NCBI GenBank assembly: GCA_000403495.2
Contig: KE159823.1
Span: 1-56,111 of the forward strand
From: Lachnospiraceae bacterium 10-1
Lineage (GTDB): Bacteria; Bacillota; Clostridia; Lachnospirales; Lachnospiraceae
Direction of reading: 5' to 3'
Length of the DNA stretch: 56,111 bases
Notes under the pieces: generated by a model
The model's input: only the letters and a program-made list of their open reading frames with translations
Databases searched by the model: none
Told to the model about the DNA's origin: nothing
Made by a program: the position numbers and the translations under genes
In this document: piece after piece, positions 36,244 through 45,658 of the stretch
Position numbering within the stretch: position 1 is the stretch's first letter
Layout: each line of letters starts with the position of its first letter

Positions 36244-37578
36244 TTATTCAATCCACCTTACTACATCACCTTTGCTGAATTCTTTATCGGCAGAGGTGAT
36301 GATTTTACTTTCTTTATCAAGCATACCGGATTCAATTGCCACCCAGGCATCATTTTGATCCAATATCCTCACCGTTACTTCTTCCACATAATATTCTTCT
36401 CCTAAAATTCCCTCCCGGGTTTTTAGTACATATACAAAACATTTCGTATTTGTTATATAAACTGCTTCAGGGGAAATACAGCATTCATATTTTTCTCCCT
36501 GTTTTGAATAAATGATCTTTCCTGAAAGACCTGGAATTCCCATATTCTGCGGCAGTTCAATGGTTACTTCAAAGCTGCCCGGCATAGTCTGACTTTCCAT
36601 AAAATAATTAACAGTTGTATCCAGGCTGCTGCCTCCGTCCAGCTTGACAGTTGCTGAGTCTCCCACACCAATATATTTTTTCTGTTCCTTATCAAGAAAT
36701 ACCTTAAACTGACAGGGAAGTGTATCATCTGTCAGTAAAACTGCTGCCCCATCAGGCACCCTGCCTCCGGCGGATACAAAAATATCTGTAACAGTTCCCG
36801 CCATATCCGCTTTTATGATTCCCTCTTCATTTAAAATCTTAGTAAAAGGCTCCAGTTCTTCTTTTAATGCAGCAAGATTCATCTGTGATACAGACAAGGC
36901 AGAATCTGAACCTTCAGGAAAAAGAATATCTTCTACTCCTCTTTCCGCGTCTTTGATTGCCTGATCCCGATCTCTCTTTGCATCTGCTTCCCCGTATGCC
37001 GCTTCCTGCACTGCATCCCTTAAAATCTGTTCCTGCTGCCTTCTTGATTCCTCATCCATAGATCCCGGATCATTTAAAAAATCCTCCAAAGCCTGTTGAG
37101 CACGCACATACCTGTCCTGAGCACGGCCTACATCCGTATTTTCTAATCTTGATGTAGTATCATAATCTTCTCTGGCACGTGCTTCTTCCAGTTCCTTTCT
37201 TTCCTGTGCAAGCGCCTTATTTTCCAAAAGGGTATTAATTTCCGCCTGAAGAACACTGATTTTATCCTGTTTTTCTTCAATTAACTCTTTTAAATCTTCC
37301 AGATCCACCTGAAAAAGAATATCTCCTTCTTCAATCTTATCTCCAACGCGGACTGTGACTGACTCCACACGAAGGCCGGAAAGGGCGGTGACCGCCTGTT
37401 TTCCTCCTTCTATTACAATCCCTTCCGCCTCCACTCTATGTTCAATATATTTGCTTTCCGGCGAGGCAGTATTTACTACCGGCAGTTTGGAAGTATATAC
37501 ACTTTTTGAAATTAAAGTACAAATCCACATACCTGCTAAAAATAAAATAAACCCTGTAACAGCCTTTTTCTTAATCAT
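36244..37578 (-). CDS. HlyD/MFP-like efflux adaptor protein
   Basis: About 444 aa from ATG 37578 (MIKKKAVTGFILFL). One N-terminal membrane segment; a split biotinyl-lipoyl-like domain (VTVRVGDKIEEGDILFQVD, later IIKADMAGTVTDIFVSAGG); a long coiled coil between them (about 110-260, EEKQDKISVLQAEINTL, QERKELEEARARED); and a beta-barrel part (GDSATVKLDGGSSLDT). Such proteins normally link an ABC or RND exporter to the outside. Here it is the last gene of an importer-type operon (two MalF/MalG permeases, solute-binding protein), 20 bp downstream of a permease. Confidence 0.85.
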   Translation of the reverse strand: MIKKKAVTGFILFLAGMWICTLISKSVYTSKLPVVNTASPESKYIEHRVEAEGIVIEGGKQAVTALSGLRVESVTVRVGDKIEEGDILFQVDLEDLKELIEEKQDKISVLQAEINTLLENKALAQERKELEEARAREDYDTTSRLENTDVGRAQDRYVRAQQALEDFLNDPGSMDEESRRQQEQILRDAVQEAAYGEADAKRDRDQAIKDAERGVEDILFPEGSDSALSVSQMNLAALKEELEPFTKILNEEGIIKADMAGTVTDIFVSAGGRVPDGAAVLLTDDTLPCQFKVFLDKEQKKYIGVGDSATVKLDGGSSLDTTVNYFMESQTMPGSFEVTIELPQNMGIPGLSGKIIYSKQGEKYECCISPEAVYITNTKCFVYVLKTREGILGEEYYVEEVTVRILDQNDAWVAIESGMLDKESKIITSADKEFSKGDVVRWIE

Positions 37579-37598
37579 GTATGTACCTACACCTCTCC

Positions 37599-38495
37599 TT
37601 ATTCTTTTAATCCTGAATATATAATTCCCTGTTCCAGATAATCCTGCCCCATGACAAATACAAATACTGCAGGTATTAAAGTAATAATGGATGCACAAAA
37701 GGCATAACCGGCCCGGGCCCAGGTAATTTCCGGCAAATATAAAGACAATGGCCATAATGCTTTTTCTTCCAGAAAAGCCATGGGCTGCTCAACCATATTC
37801 CAATATTCCAAAAATCCCAGCACCAGCGCTGACAAAATCCCATTTTTCCCCAAAGGAAGTCCTATTTTAAAGAAAATAAATCCTTCACCTGCCCCGTCTA
37901 TTCTGGCAGCTTCATAAAGCTGTGCCGGAATACTGCGAAATCCTCCATAACAAAGAAATACAGGAAAAGTAGAAAATACTGCCGGCAAAATAACTGCCGA
38001 TTGTGTATTCAGCAAGGACAATTTATCCAGCATCAAATAGCTGGAAAGCATAGTAACCTGGAAGGGTAAAAGCATCAGCACCACATAAAACGCAAAAAGG
38101 AATCTGCTGCCCCGCACCTTATAAACTGCAAATGCCCATGCTGCAGGCACACCCACAAGAAGCTGTCCTGACAATATCCATGCTGTCATTTTTATAGAAT
38201 TCCAAAACAACACAAAAAATTGAGGACTTACAAATAGAAGCCTTCCATAATTTTCAAAAGTTGGATAATCGGGCATCAGTTTCCAACTAATAAACTCTAA
38301 TCCATCTGTAAAAATAGAATTTAAATAGCCTTTTAATTCATACTGATCCATCACTGAGCCTGTAAGAAGCAGGACAATTGGCAAAACAGTAAATAAAGCC
38401 GGTATTAACAGCATAATTATTGTCAGTCTGTTTCTTATATTTCCGGTTAACTTATATCTATATTTTTTCCTTGCCTTTCCCTCTTCATACTTCAT
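37599..38495 (-). CDS. carbohydrate ABC transporter permease, MalG type
   Basis: 298 aa, six membrane helices, with the EAA loop that contacts the ATPase: YEAARIDGAGEGFIFFKIGLPLGK. The C-terminal helix cluster ends GQDYLEQGIIYSGLKE. It pairs with the MalF-type permease whose gene overlaps it by 11 bp. No ATP-binding subunit is encoded nearby, as is common in Firmicutes where one MsmK-type ATPase serves many importers. Confidence 0.9.
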   Translation of the reverse strand: MKYEEGKARKKYRYKLTGNIRNRLTIIMLLIPALFTVLPIVLLLTGSVMDQYELKGYLNSIFTDGLEFISWKLMPDYPTFENYGRLLFVSPQFFVLFWNSIKMTAWILSGQLLVGVPAAWAFAVYKVRGSRFLFAFYVVLMLLPFQVTMLSSYLMLDKLSLLNTQSAVILPAVFSTFPVFLCYGGFRSIPAQLYEAARIDGAGEGFIFFKIGLPLGKNGILSALVLGFLEYWNMVEQPMAFLEEKALWPLSLYLPEITWARAGYAFCASIITLIPAVFVFVMGQDYLEQGIIYSGLKE

Positions 38496-39384
38496 TTTTG
38501 TCCCAAACCCTTTGCAATAAAATAATTACAACAAATAAAAATCCTCCGGTACATATTGCCGCTGCTGCCATTTTGTCAAATTCTAAATTTACAAACCAGT
38601 TATTAAACAAATGCTGAAGCAGATAAATGCTTTGATGAGGGTAGGAGCCTGCTACCAGATACGCTTCCCTGTAGATTTTAAAGGAATTTAAAAAGGACAA
38701 AATAACAATAGTATAAAGGCTTCCTTTTAAATTTGGCAGAACTACATACCATACCCTTTGAAAATTCCCCGCTCCATCTACCCTTGCCGCATCTAAAATC
38801 TCCGTGGGAATCCCTAAAATACCTGCAAGCCATAAAACAATTGTGTATCCCGTATTTTTCCATATATAACTGCATACCAGCACCCAGAATGCTGCTCCTG
38901 TACCCAGATAATCTGTATGTATTTCCCCCCAAAGTCCTGTCCATTCACCCAGACTGGTAAGTGCCAGATTAAAAATTCCCTGCTTATAAAACAGCATTTT
39001 CCATACCATCACAATGGTTGCAACCGGCATGGCAAGAGGAAACAAATAAAGAGATTTTATGGTTCCTGCACTTTTTAACCTGCTAAGAGGAAGTGCAATT
39101 AAAAATCCTGTTATTACCAGCAATGGAATGCAGACTGCTGTAAAATACAGTGTATTTTTAACTGCCAGATGAAAAGCCTGATTGGTAAAAATAATTTTAT
39201 AATTCTCAATTCCCCGAAACTGTCCAGTTACTGCCGTTGTAAAAGATCTTTTAAATACATCCAAAAAGGGCAGTACTACAAAGATAACCACCCCCAAAAG
39301 GCTGGGGGCAAGGAACAGGAAAAATGCCCTATTTTCCTTGTTCCTTTTTTTATTTTTTAAAAAAAACATTCCATCACCAACCAT
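38485..39384 (-). CDS. sugar ABC transporter permease, MalF type
   Basis: 299 aa (or 294 from ATG 39369), six membrane helices. EAA loop: EILDAARVDGAGNFQRVWYV. The N-terminus is short and basic, followed by FFLFLAPSLLGVVIFVVLPF. It forms the translocation pore with the MalG-type partner. It lies 9 bp after the solute-binding protein gene. Confidence 0.9.
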   Translation of the reverse strand: MVGDGMFFLKNKKRNKENRAFFLFLAPSLLGVVIFVVLPFLDVFKRSFTTAVTGQFRGIENYKIIFTNQAFHLAVKNTLYFTAVCIPLLVITGFLIALPLSRLKSAGTIKSLYLFPLAMPVATIVMVWKMLFYKQGIFNLALTSLGEWTGLWGEIHTDYLGTGAAFWVLVCSYIWKNTGYTIVLWLAGILGIPTEILDAARVDGAGNFQRVWYVVLPNLKGSLYTIVILSFLNSFKIYREAYLVAGSYPHQSIYLLQHLFNNWFVNLEFDKMAAAAICTGGFLFVVIILLQRVWDKNEV

Positions 39385-39393
39385 TATATTCTC

Positions 39394-41775
39394 TTATTCA
39401 GCCATATACAGTGCAACACTTTTTTCTATTGCCATAACAGCTTCTTCCAGACTCTTTTCTCCGCGCATATATAAAGCACCTTCTTTATATACCGCATCCT
39501 CCAACCTCACATCCTCTATATAAGGCGTGGAAGCATTTTCTATCCATCCGCGGAGCATATTAATTATTTCTTCATCCGGCCAGTAAATAGTCATTTCAAC
39601 ATAGTTTCCTTCCCCGTCACTGCTGGCTATAGAGGAGTATTCTCCGTTTTCTCCAACCTTTTCACTGGGAATCAGTTTTTCCTCTAAGGCTGCCTTATTC
39701 ACAGGAAGTCCTAAAAAGGTAGAGACCTGATTTTCTTTTCCCAAAAGCACCTTTAAAAACTCTTCTCCCCGTTCTGTATTTTTCGATGCCGCACTGATAC
39801 CTGCTATGGTCTGTGCCCAAAATACATTCTGACTTTGACCAGGCATAAGTTTAAGCTGACTATCCTCAAAATTCTTAATTCTGGGTACGGAAGTGCTCAT
39901 TGCATAAGCAAAAATATCGTAAATTGATCCGCTTACCATTTGCCTGCTCTTTCCAACAAACCCAATTTCATCCAATCCCATTCTGAAATATTTGGAATCC
40001 TCTCTCAAAATTCCCATATCTTCCATATAGTAATCATTTAAATTATCCCAATATTCTTTGATCTGACTGTCAAGACCGTTCATTTGCGCATTATAAATCC
40101 GCTTTGTCTCTTCAAGAAAATCCGATATATTCTGAATATTAATTTCTCCATTTTCTGTTTTCCAGGAAGGAACACAAGTCATGGCAAACATTTTCATGAT
40201 TCCTCTTTCTGAGGCAATTCCAATCAGATCTGCGCCGGATATTTCATCACGCATTTTTTCTACCCCATCTGCCATACTTTTCAGGTCATTCATAGAAGAA
40301 ACAGTTTTTTCTCTTCCTAAAATTGCAGGCAGACTGATTTCACAGGGCATCATATATACTTTTCCATTTTTTTCAAAAGCATTCACAATATTTGCAAAGA
40401 CTGCACTATCTTCTTCCAGGCTCTCAAGCATAGGCTTTAGATCCATTAAAAGTCCTTTATCTACATAAGCATCCATAGGCATATTATCCAAAATTAAAAC
40501 ATCAGGTCCATTTCCGGCCATAATCCTGGTATTTAAGCTTTTTAGTGCGTCCTCTTTCGTAACGGAACTGTTTTCATCAATTCCTACTTCATATTGTACA
40601 TAAACCTCCGGATTAGCTGCCTGATACAAGGATACCGCCTGACGAACCGTATCATTTTGTTTTAAGCTGTAAATATTTAATTTTTCATTAGGCACTGTGG
40701 GAATGTCAGGATCATAAACATACTTTATCAGCTTTCCTCCGGTAAATAATACCAGAAACTCATTATTATCTAAGGGAATAACTCCCTCCAAATTGTTTGC
40801 AGGACTGCCAAAAGTACTAAGGCTTCCGTCAACAATCTGCTCCATAACGCTTCCGCCAATTACATGCCGATACAGCCCTTTTTCCCCTGCAAGATAGAGA
40901 ACTCCTTCCTCTTTTGTGCAAAAATATAAATCATGCCAGCTGCCTCCGTTGGTATCTCTGTTTTTGTAATTTTCCGTAATAAAATCTGCCAGTACTTCAT
41001 CTTCTACATAGGTTTTTTTCTCCATATCATAGATCAGATACCCATCATAATCATACCCGTCTATAATCATCAAATTTCCCTGAAACTGAATCAGCGCCGG
41101 TATCTGGTCTACCGTAAGGAACGGTTCACAGCTTCCATCTTCTTTTACTTCATAAATAGGCTCCCCAAACATTGTAATAAAGACTCTTCCATTTTCAGAC
41201 ACCCAGACACTGTATATCCATTTTCCTTCCACAGGTGTTTCTACATACTGCTTTGTTCCATCCGGCTTCACAATCAAAAGTCTGTTACTAACTTCAGATA
41301 CATAATTTTCTTCTGTTATTAAAGCATCCTCTGCATTTTCTGCTTCCGAATCATTTTCTGTTTCTACAACAACATATACGGTTCCGTCCATTCCTACCTG
41401 TATATCATGAATATAAGTTTTATCCTCAAGCAGCTTACTGAACCAATCCTGCTGATAGGTTTCCCAGGTGGCGCCATTGTCCTTTGACACAATAAAATCC
41501 TGATATTCATCAGATATTATAATCTGTCCGTCGGACAGTTTATAAATTTTATTCTTGTAGCCTCCAATTTGTTCGGACAAATCTGTTACCTGTTCCACAT
41601 ACCGCCCCATTGCAACCGGCTCATCTGTTTTTTCTTCGTCATCAGGTTTATTTTCCTCCTGATTTTCTGTTTCTGTATTTCCCTGAACTGCCGGTTCACT
41701 GCCGCAGCCTGAAGCCATAGTCATTATCATGGCAAACAACATGATAACTGCCATTATCCTTTTTACTTTTTTCAT
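39394..41775 (-). CDS. lipoprotein fusing a beta-propeller-like domain to an ABC solute-binding domain
   Basis: About 793 aa from ATG 41775 (MKKVKRIMAVIM). Lipobox MASGCGSE, then an acidic linker. Residues about 65-370 look like sialidase/BNR-type propeller blades (DEYQDFIVSKDNGATWETYQ, DIQVGMDGTVYVVVE, SVWVSENGRVFITMFGEP). From about 375 a type-1 solute-binding domain follows (LNIYSLKQNDTVRQAVSLYQ, LDNMPMDAYVDKGLLMDLKP, GISAASKNTERGEEFLKVLL). Normal binding proteins have about 430 aa and no propeller. The ligand cannot be predicted, and the propeller could bind a polymer or partner protein. Confidence 0.85.
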   Translation of the reverse strand: MKKVKRIMAVIMLFAMIMTMASGCGSEPAVQGNTETENQEENKPDDEEKTDEPVAMGRYVEQVTDLSEQIGGYKNKIYKLSDGQIIISDEYQDFIVSKDNGATWETYQQDWFSKLLEDKTYIHDIQVGMDGTVYVVVETENDSEAENAEDALITEENYVSEVSNRLLIVKPDGTKQYVETPVEGKWIYSVWVSENGRVFITMFGEPIYEVKEDGSCEPFLTVDQIPALIQFQGNLMIIDGYDYDGYLIYDMEKKTYVEDEVLADFITENYKNRDTNGGSWHDLYFCTKEEGVLYLAGEKGLYRHVIGGSVMEQIVDGSLSTFGSPANNLEGVIPLDNNEFLVLFTGGKLIKYVYDPDIPTVPNEKLNIYSLKQNDTVRQAVSLYQAANPEVYVQYEVGIDENSSVTKEDALKSLNTRIMAGNGPDVLILDNMPMDAYVDKGLLMDLKPMLESLEEDSAVFANIVNAFEKNGKVYMMPCEISLPAILGREKTVSSMNDLKSMADGVEKMRDEISGADLIGIASERGIMKMFAMTCVPSWKTENGEINIQNISDFLEETKRIYNAQMNGLDSQIKEYWDNLNDYYMEDMGILREDSKYFRMGLDEIGFVGKSRQMVSGSIYDIFAYAMSTSVPRIKNFEDSQLKLMPGQSQNVFWAQTIAGISAASKNTERGEEFLKVLLGKENQVSTFLGLPVNKAALEEKLIPSEKVGENGEYSSIASSDGEGNYVEMTIYWPDEEIINMLRGWIENASTPYIEDVRLEDAVYKEGALYMRGEKSLEEAVMAIEKSVALYMAE

Positions 41776-41818
41776 ACTTTTCCTATTCCTTCCTTTTATA
41801 AGCATTTGATATGGTGTA

Positions 41819-42406
41819 TTAATCAATTACCCGAATAATTTCCACCTCCGTAGCCAAAAATTCCGTACCAATTGTATTTTCCATTCCTTTCAACTTCAAA
41901 CTGTCCCCTGCCTGAATACTTGAAAAGTCAGCTTCCTGCCTGTTAACATCACTGCCATCTGCTTTTCCTGTTTCTAAAATAAATTGCGCATCATTGGTAA
42001 AATAAACGGAAACCAATTCTTCACTACCCTCAACAGGCGAAATTAAAACATCTCCGTCTACATCTAACCTGCTAACTATTACAGTCTTTTCTGCAGATAT
42101 AATTTCCATAACATCTCCATACATTTCATCTGTAAATTGGCTGGTGTTGATTTCTGCATCAGGTACTTCTTCTTTTGACAAATCTGTAAAGCTTTTCTCT
42201 TCTGATTCATTTTCCCCACTATTTTCTTTTTCTGCTTCGTCTTTCATTTCAGGTAATGCATCATTTTCAGAAGAATCATCTGTTCCTTGTTCACCCAGTG
42301 TTTCCACGATCTCAACAGATGGGATATCTGTTTCCTTGCTTTGACATCCAATCATTACCGTCAGACAAATCCCGCATACACACATAGTTAAAGTTATTTT
42401 TTTCAT
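41819..42406 (-). CDS. small acidic lipoprotein
   Basis: About 195 aa from ATG 42406 (MKKITLTMCVCGICL). Lipobox TVMIGCQSK, then a low-complexity acidic spacer (SENDALPEMKDEAEKENSGE). A C-terminal beta-rich domain follows (DVMEIISAEKTVIVSRLDVD, DFSSIQAGDSLKLKG, TEFLATEVEIIRVID) that resembles small OB-like folds. First gene of the leftward ABC cluster, 43 bp before the propeller/binding protein. Function unknown. Confidence 0.75.
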   Translation of the reverse strand: MKKITLTMCVCGICLTVMIGCQSKETDIPSVEIVETLGEQGTDDSSENDALPEMKDEAEKENSGENESEEKSFTDLSKEEVPDAEINTSQFTDEMYGDVMEIISAEKTVIVSRLDVDGDVLISPVEGSEELVSVYFTNDAQFILETGKADGSDVNRQEADFSSIQAGDSLKLKGMENTIGTEFLATEVEIIRVID

Positions 42407-42452
42407 ATTTTTCCACTCCTTTACACTAAATTCATGTATTATCATAGCAGGA

Positions 42453-42473
42453 AAATCTCTAAAGATTCTCTAA
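42453..42473 (-). promoter_or_regulatory. candidate response-regulator site upstream of the lipoprotein/ABC operon
   Basis: On the minus strand a direct repeat TTAGAGAAT then TTTAGAGATTT fills 21 bp. Six bases after it comes TATGAT, a plausible -10 box. The 21 bp match the site at 43381-43401 at 18 positions, and the distance to the -10 is identical. OmpR-family regulators typically bind such direct repeats next to the -35 position. Confidence 0.65.
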
Positions 42474-42513
42474 ATCTGTTTTTCAAATGTTTCTATTGCA
42501 GCTGACTGTTTCA

Positions 42514-42542
42514 TTGCCCACAGCAGTAAAAACTGCTATAAT
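42514..42542 (+). promoter_or_regulatory. promoter of the MBL-fold hydrolase gene
   Basis: TTGCCC (42514-42519), 17-bp spacer, TATAAT (42537-42542). The spacer contains a small dyad GCAGT/ACTGC that could be an operator. Confidence 0.7.
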
Positions 42543-42619
42543 CAATGCAGTCAAATGCCTCAACCTGGCAGTCACCTAATTTGCTGCCCATGGGAATAAA
42601 AAGGAAAGGATTGATAATC

Positions 42620-43360
42620 ATGCTTAAAGTTACATACATTGAACACAGTGGTTTTTTACTTGAAACAGAAAGTGCTTCTTTTCTGTTCGATTATTATAAG
42701 GGAACACTTCCACAAATAAATTCACAAAAACCGCTTTTAGTCTTTGTCAGCCATAAACATGGGGATCATTATAACCCTGAAATTTTTGAACTGATAAAAG
42801 AATTTCCCAATATATATTACATTCTTTCTAAAGACGTACCTGTTAAATGGCAGATGGTTAAATATAAGGAACAGGAAATTTCCTTAAAGGAACATATACA
42901 TATTGTAAATAAAAATATTGTTCAGGAAATTACAATTTCCGGGCATGGTCTGCTTTCTATAGAAACATTAAGATCTACCGATACTGGCGTTGCTTTCCTT
43001 ATCCACGATAAAGAAAAAACCTATTACCACGCAGGAGATTTAAATTTATGGGTATGGGAAGGAGAGACCAAACAATATAATAACTCCATGACAAGTGCCT
43101 ATTACAGGGAACTGGAAAAACTAAAAGATAAAAAAATTGATGTGGCATTTGTTCCTTTAGATCCCAGACAGGAAAAGGACGCTTACTTGGGAATTGAATC
43201 ATTTTTGGAATATACAAACAGTCATTATGTATTTCCTATGCACTTTTGGGGAGATTTTAATATTATTGATCGTTTTCTTACAAAGTACCCTGAATATCAG
43301 GAGAAAGTTATGAAAATAGAAAGGGCTGAACAGGAATTTCTATTACAGCCTGATTTATAA
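42620..43360 (+). CDS. MBL-fold metallo-hydrolase
   Basis: About 246 aa from ATG 42620 (MLKVTYIEHSGFLLE), behind AAGGAAAGG. The zinc motif is FVSHKHGDHYNPEIF (HxHxDH), with further ligands in YYHAGDLNLW and FPMHFWGDF. It resembles UlaG/RomA-like hydrolases. Substrate unknown. It sits between the leftward ABC cluster and the rightward two-component genes. Confidence 0.88.
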   Translation: MLKVTYIEHSGFLLETESASFLFDYYKGTLPQINSQKPLLVFVSHKHGDHYNPEIFELIKEFPNIYYILSKDVPVKWQMVKYKEQEISLKEHIHIVNKNIVQEITISGHGLLSIETLRSTDTGVAFLIHDKEKTYYHAGDLNLWVWEGETKQYNNSMTSAYYRELEKLKDKKIDVAFVPLDPRQEKDAYLGIESFLEYTNSHYVFPMHFWGDFNIIDRFLTKYPEYQEKVMKIERAEQEFLLQPDL

Positions 43361-43380
43361 AACTTACAATAAATATATTC

Positions 43381-43401
43381 TTAGAGAATTTTTAAAGAAT
43401 T
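43381..43401 (+). promoter_or_regulatory. candidate response-regulator site upstream of the OmpR-type regulator
   Basis: Direct repeat TTAGAGAAT then TTTAAAGAATT in 21 bp, followed after six bases by TAAAAT. It is 18/21 identical to the site at 42453-42473 and suggests autoregulation by the regulator encoded at 43446. Confidence 0.65.
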
Positions 43402-43445
43402 CCATAGTAAAATAATATATTATATGTTTCAAAGGGGAATATACA

Positions 43446-44126
43446 ATGAGAATTTTACTTGTGGAAGACGACGAAAAATTAAATAAAACCCTTGTTTTTA
43501 AACTGGAAAAAGAAGGATTTACCGTAGATGCCTGTTATGATGGTGAGGAAGCATGCTTTTACGGAGAAAATAATATATACGACATTATATTGCTTGACAG
43601 GATGCTTCCTAATATGGAGGGAACCAAAGTACTTACTTATCTTAGAAAAAATAGAATCACGACTCCTGTTATCCTGCTTACTGCTCTTGGCACCTTATCT
43701 GACAAAGTGACCGGCCTTGACCTTGGCGCTGACGACTATCTTGTAAAGCCCTTTGCCTTTGAAGAGCTTCTTGCAAGAATCCGGTGCATATGCAGACGTC
43801 CTCAGACTTTAAGTAACGACGATATTCTTACTGTTTCCGACATTACATGGTACAACCAGGAAGGACGCCTGTCAGGACCAAGCGGAAACTGCACTCTTTC
43901 TAAACGTGAAGCTGCATTATTGGAAACTTTTTTACGCAGAAAAAACCAGACACTTTCGAGAAGCATTCTTCTTTTAAAGGTATGGGGGCCTGACAGTGAC
44001 GTAGAGGAAGGTAATCTTGACAATTACATTCATTTCATAAGGCGGAGATTAAAAGGGGTAGGAAGCAGACTTCAAATTAAAACTATCAGAGGAATTGGTT
44101 ACTGCCTGAAAGATTTAAACGATTAA
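43446..44126 (+). CDS. OmpR-family response regulator
   Basis: 226 aa. Receiver with acidic pocket (RILLVEDDEK), phospho-acceptor Asp in IILLDRMLPNMEGTKV, and Lys in DYLVKPFAFEELLARI. A C-terminal winged helix (about 125-222) has EAALLETFLRRKNQTLSR and NYIHFIRRRL. Transcribed with the kinase 53 bp downstream. Because the same 21-bp repeat precedes its own gene and the lipoprotein/ABC operon, it probably controls both. Confidence 0.93.
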   Translation: MRILLVEDDEKLNKTLVFKLEKEGFTVDACYDGEEACFYGENNIYDIILLDRMLPNMEGTKVLTYLRKNRITTPVILLTALGTLSDKVTGLDLGADDYLVKPFAFEELLARIRCICRRPQTLSNDDILTVSDITWYNQEGRLSGPSGNCTLSKREAALLETFLRRKNQTLSRSILLLKVWGPDSDVEEGNLDNYIHFIRRRLKGVGSRLQIKTIRGIGYCLKDLND

Positions 44127-44179
44127 TAATCCCGTTATTTATGAAAACAATTAAAGGTTTAAAAAGATGGAGGTAGATT

Positions 44180-45487
44180 ATGTACAAAAAGGTACATTTG
44201 CGCCTTACAATTTTATCTACAGGAATCACTGCTGCCATTATGATTATCATGTCTTTTGGTTACCTTTATGTTTCTGAAAAGAATCTTTATCAAAATCAAT
44301 ATAATTCTTTTAAAAATGATATAAATACTATTTCCACTAATTTAGAAACACAATCGATAATTACCATGGAATGGCTCTCTAAAATGGAAACTCAGAATAA
44401 TTATATCTTTTTTGTTTTAGATAATGGTACACCCTTTTTATACAATCAATTATCAAACTTTTATGATGTTTCTCAAGAAAAACTTATGCAGGAAAGCATG
44501 AATATTTACCAACAGATGTTTTTAATTGACCATACAGAAAATTCTGTTTCTTACTCTTCATATGTCAGTCATCATGTACAGTTTCAATTTAAATCAAAAA
44601 TCACAAATGAAAATTATTTTTGCGGTGTTATTGAAATTGAAAAATCTAAATCCATCCTTCAGGTTATTATTTTGTCACCTCTGCATCTATTAAAAAAACA
44701 AATTTCTAACCAGCGGATTCGATTTTTTGCAATTGATGGTGCGGCAATTTTTCTTCTGACGCTTTTTTCCTGGATTTTTACAGGAAAACTTTTAAAACCC
44801 ATTATAGAAAATCAGAAAAAACAAATCCAATTTGTAGCTTCTGCTTCTCATGAACTGCGAACTCCTTTAGCAGTAATTCTATCTTCTGCAGAATGCTGCA
44901 AAAATGCTTCTATTGAGGAACAGGCCGGCTTTATAAAAAATATCTGTCAGGAAGGAATGCGAATGTCTACTTTAATTAATGATTTGCTCACCCTTTCCGG
45001 ATCAGATAATCATCAGTTTTCCATTCAAATAAAACCTGCTGAACTGGATACTCTGCTGATCAATTCCTACGAAGCTTTCGAACCTCTTGCTAAAGAAAAA
45101 TCAATCGCACTTTTATTAGAGCTTCCCGAAAATACTATTCCTCTATGTCCTATGGACACAAACCGTATCAGTCAGGTGGTTTCTATTTTGCTGCACAACG
45201 CGGTCAGCTATACTCCTGAATCTGGAAAAATACAAATTTCTCTTTTCTATAGAAAAAACACTTTTAAAATTTCTATAAAAGATAATGGAATCGGCATACC
45301 TGACCAGGATAAGAAAAAAATTTTTGACCGCTTTTATCGGGCGGAAAAATCCCGAAGTACAAAAGACCATTTTGGACTGGGGCTTTCTATTGCTTATGAA
45401 ATTATCACTGCCCATCATGGTACTATTACAGTGTCAGATGCATTTCCTTCCGGTTCTGTTTTTACTGTAACCCTGCCAGGAAAGTAA
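44180..45487 (+). CDS. sensor histidine kinase
   Basis: 435 aa. Membrane helices near 8-28 and 183-203 enclose an extracellular sensor of about 150 residues. DHp domain: FVASASHELRTPLAVILSS with the phospho-His. ATP-binding domain: SILLHNAVSYTPESG (N box), IKDNGIGIPDQDK (G1), FGLGLSIAYEI (G2). No HAMP domain is obvious. Cognate partner of the regulator upstream. The ribosome site is GATGGAGGTAGATT. Confidence 0.92.
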   Translation: MYKKVHLRLTILSTGITAAIMIIMSFGYLYVSEKNLYQNQYNSFKNDINTISTNLETQSIITMEWLSKMETQNNYIFFVLDNGTPFLYNQLSNFYDVSQEKLMQESMNIYQQMFLIDHTENSVSYSSYVSHHVQFQFKSKITNENYFCGVIEIEKSKSILQVIILSPLHLLKKQISNQRIRFFAIDGAAIFLLTLFSWIFTGKLLKPIIENQKKQIQFVASASHELRTPLAVILSSAECCKNASIEEQAGFIKNICQEGMRMSTLINDLLTLSGSDNHQFSIQIKPAELDTLLINSYEAFEPLAKEKSIALLLELPENTIPLCPMDTNRISQVVSILLHNAVSYTPESGKIQISLFYRKNTFKISIKDNGIGIPDQDKKKIFDRFYRAEKSRSTKDHFGLGLSIAYEIITAHHGTITVSDAFPSGSVFTVTLPGK

Positions 45488-45597
45488 TATGAAAAATCTC
45501 TTTTGTAATATAATCTGTTTTTTTTGTCATGAGCTTTTATTTTTCAGATAATTTTTGTTCTAAAATCTGCCGATATATTAATTGTAAGTATATAGAT

Positions 45598-45617
45598 CTG
45601 ATAAAAGGATTTATCAG
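45598..45617 (+). other. perfect 8-bp hairpin in the leader of the next gene
   Basis: CTGATAAA, loop AGGA, TTTATCAG, about 40 bp before the start codon at 45659. No T-tract, so a leader structure or operator rather than a terminator. Confidence 0.4.
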
Positions 45618-45658
45618 AAATCAAATGGCACATTGCTGATATCAAGGAGGATGATGGC

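Noticed and set aside
36244-37755. Longer version of the adaptor beginning at 37755
   Set aside because: The added 59 residues have no ribosome site and overlap the permease gene in another frame; the membrane segment follows naturally from the ATG at 37578.
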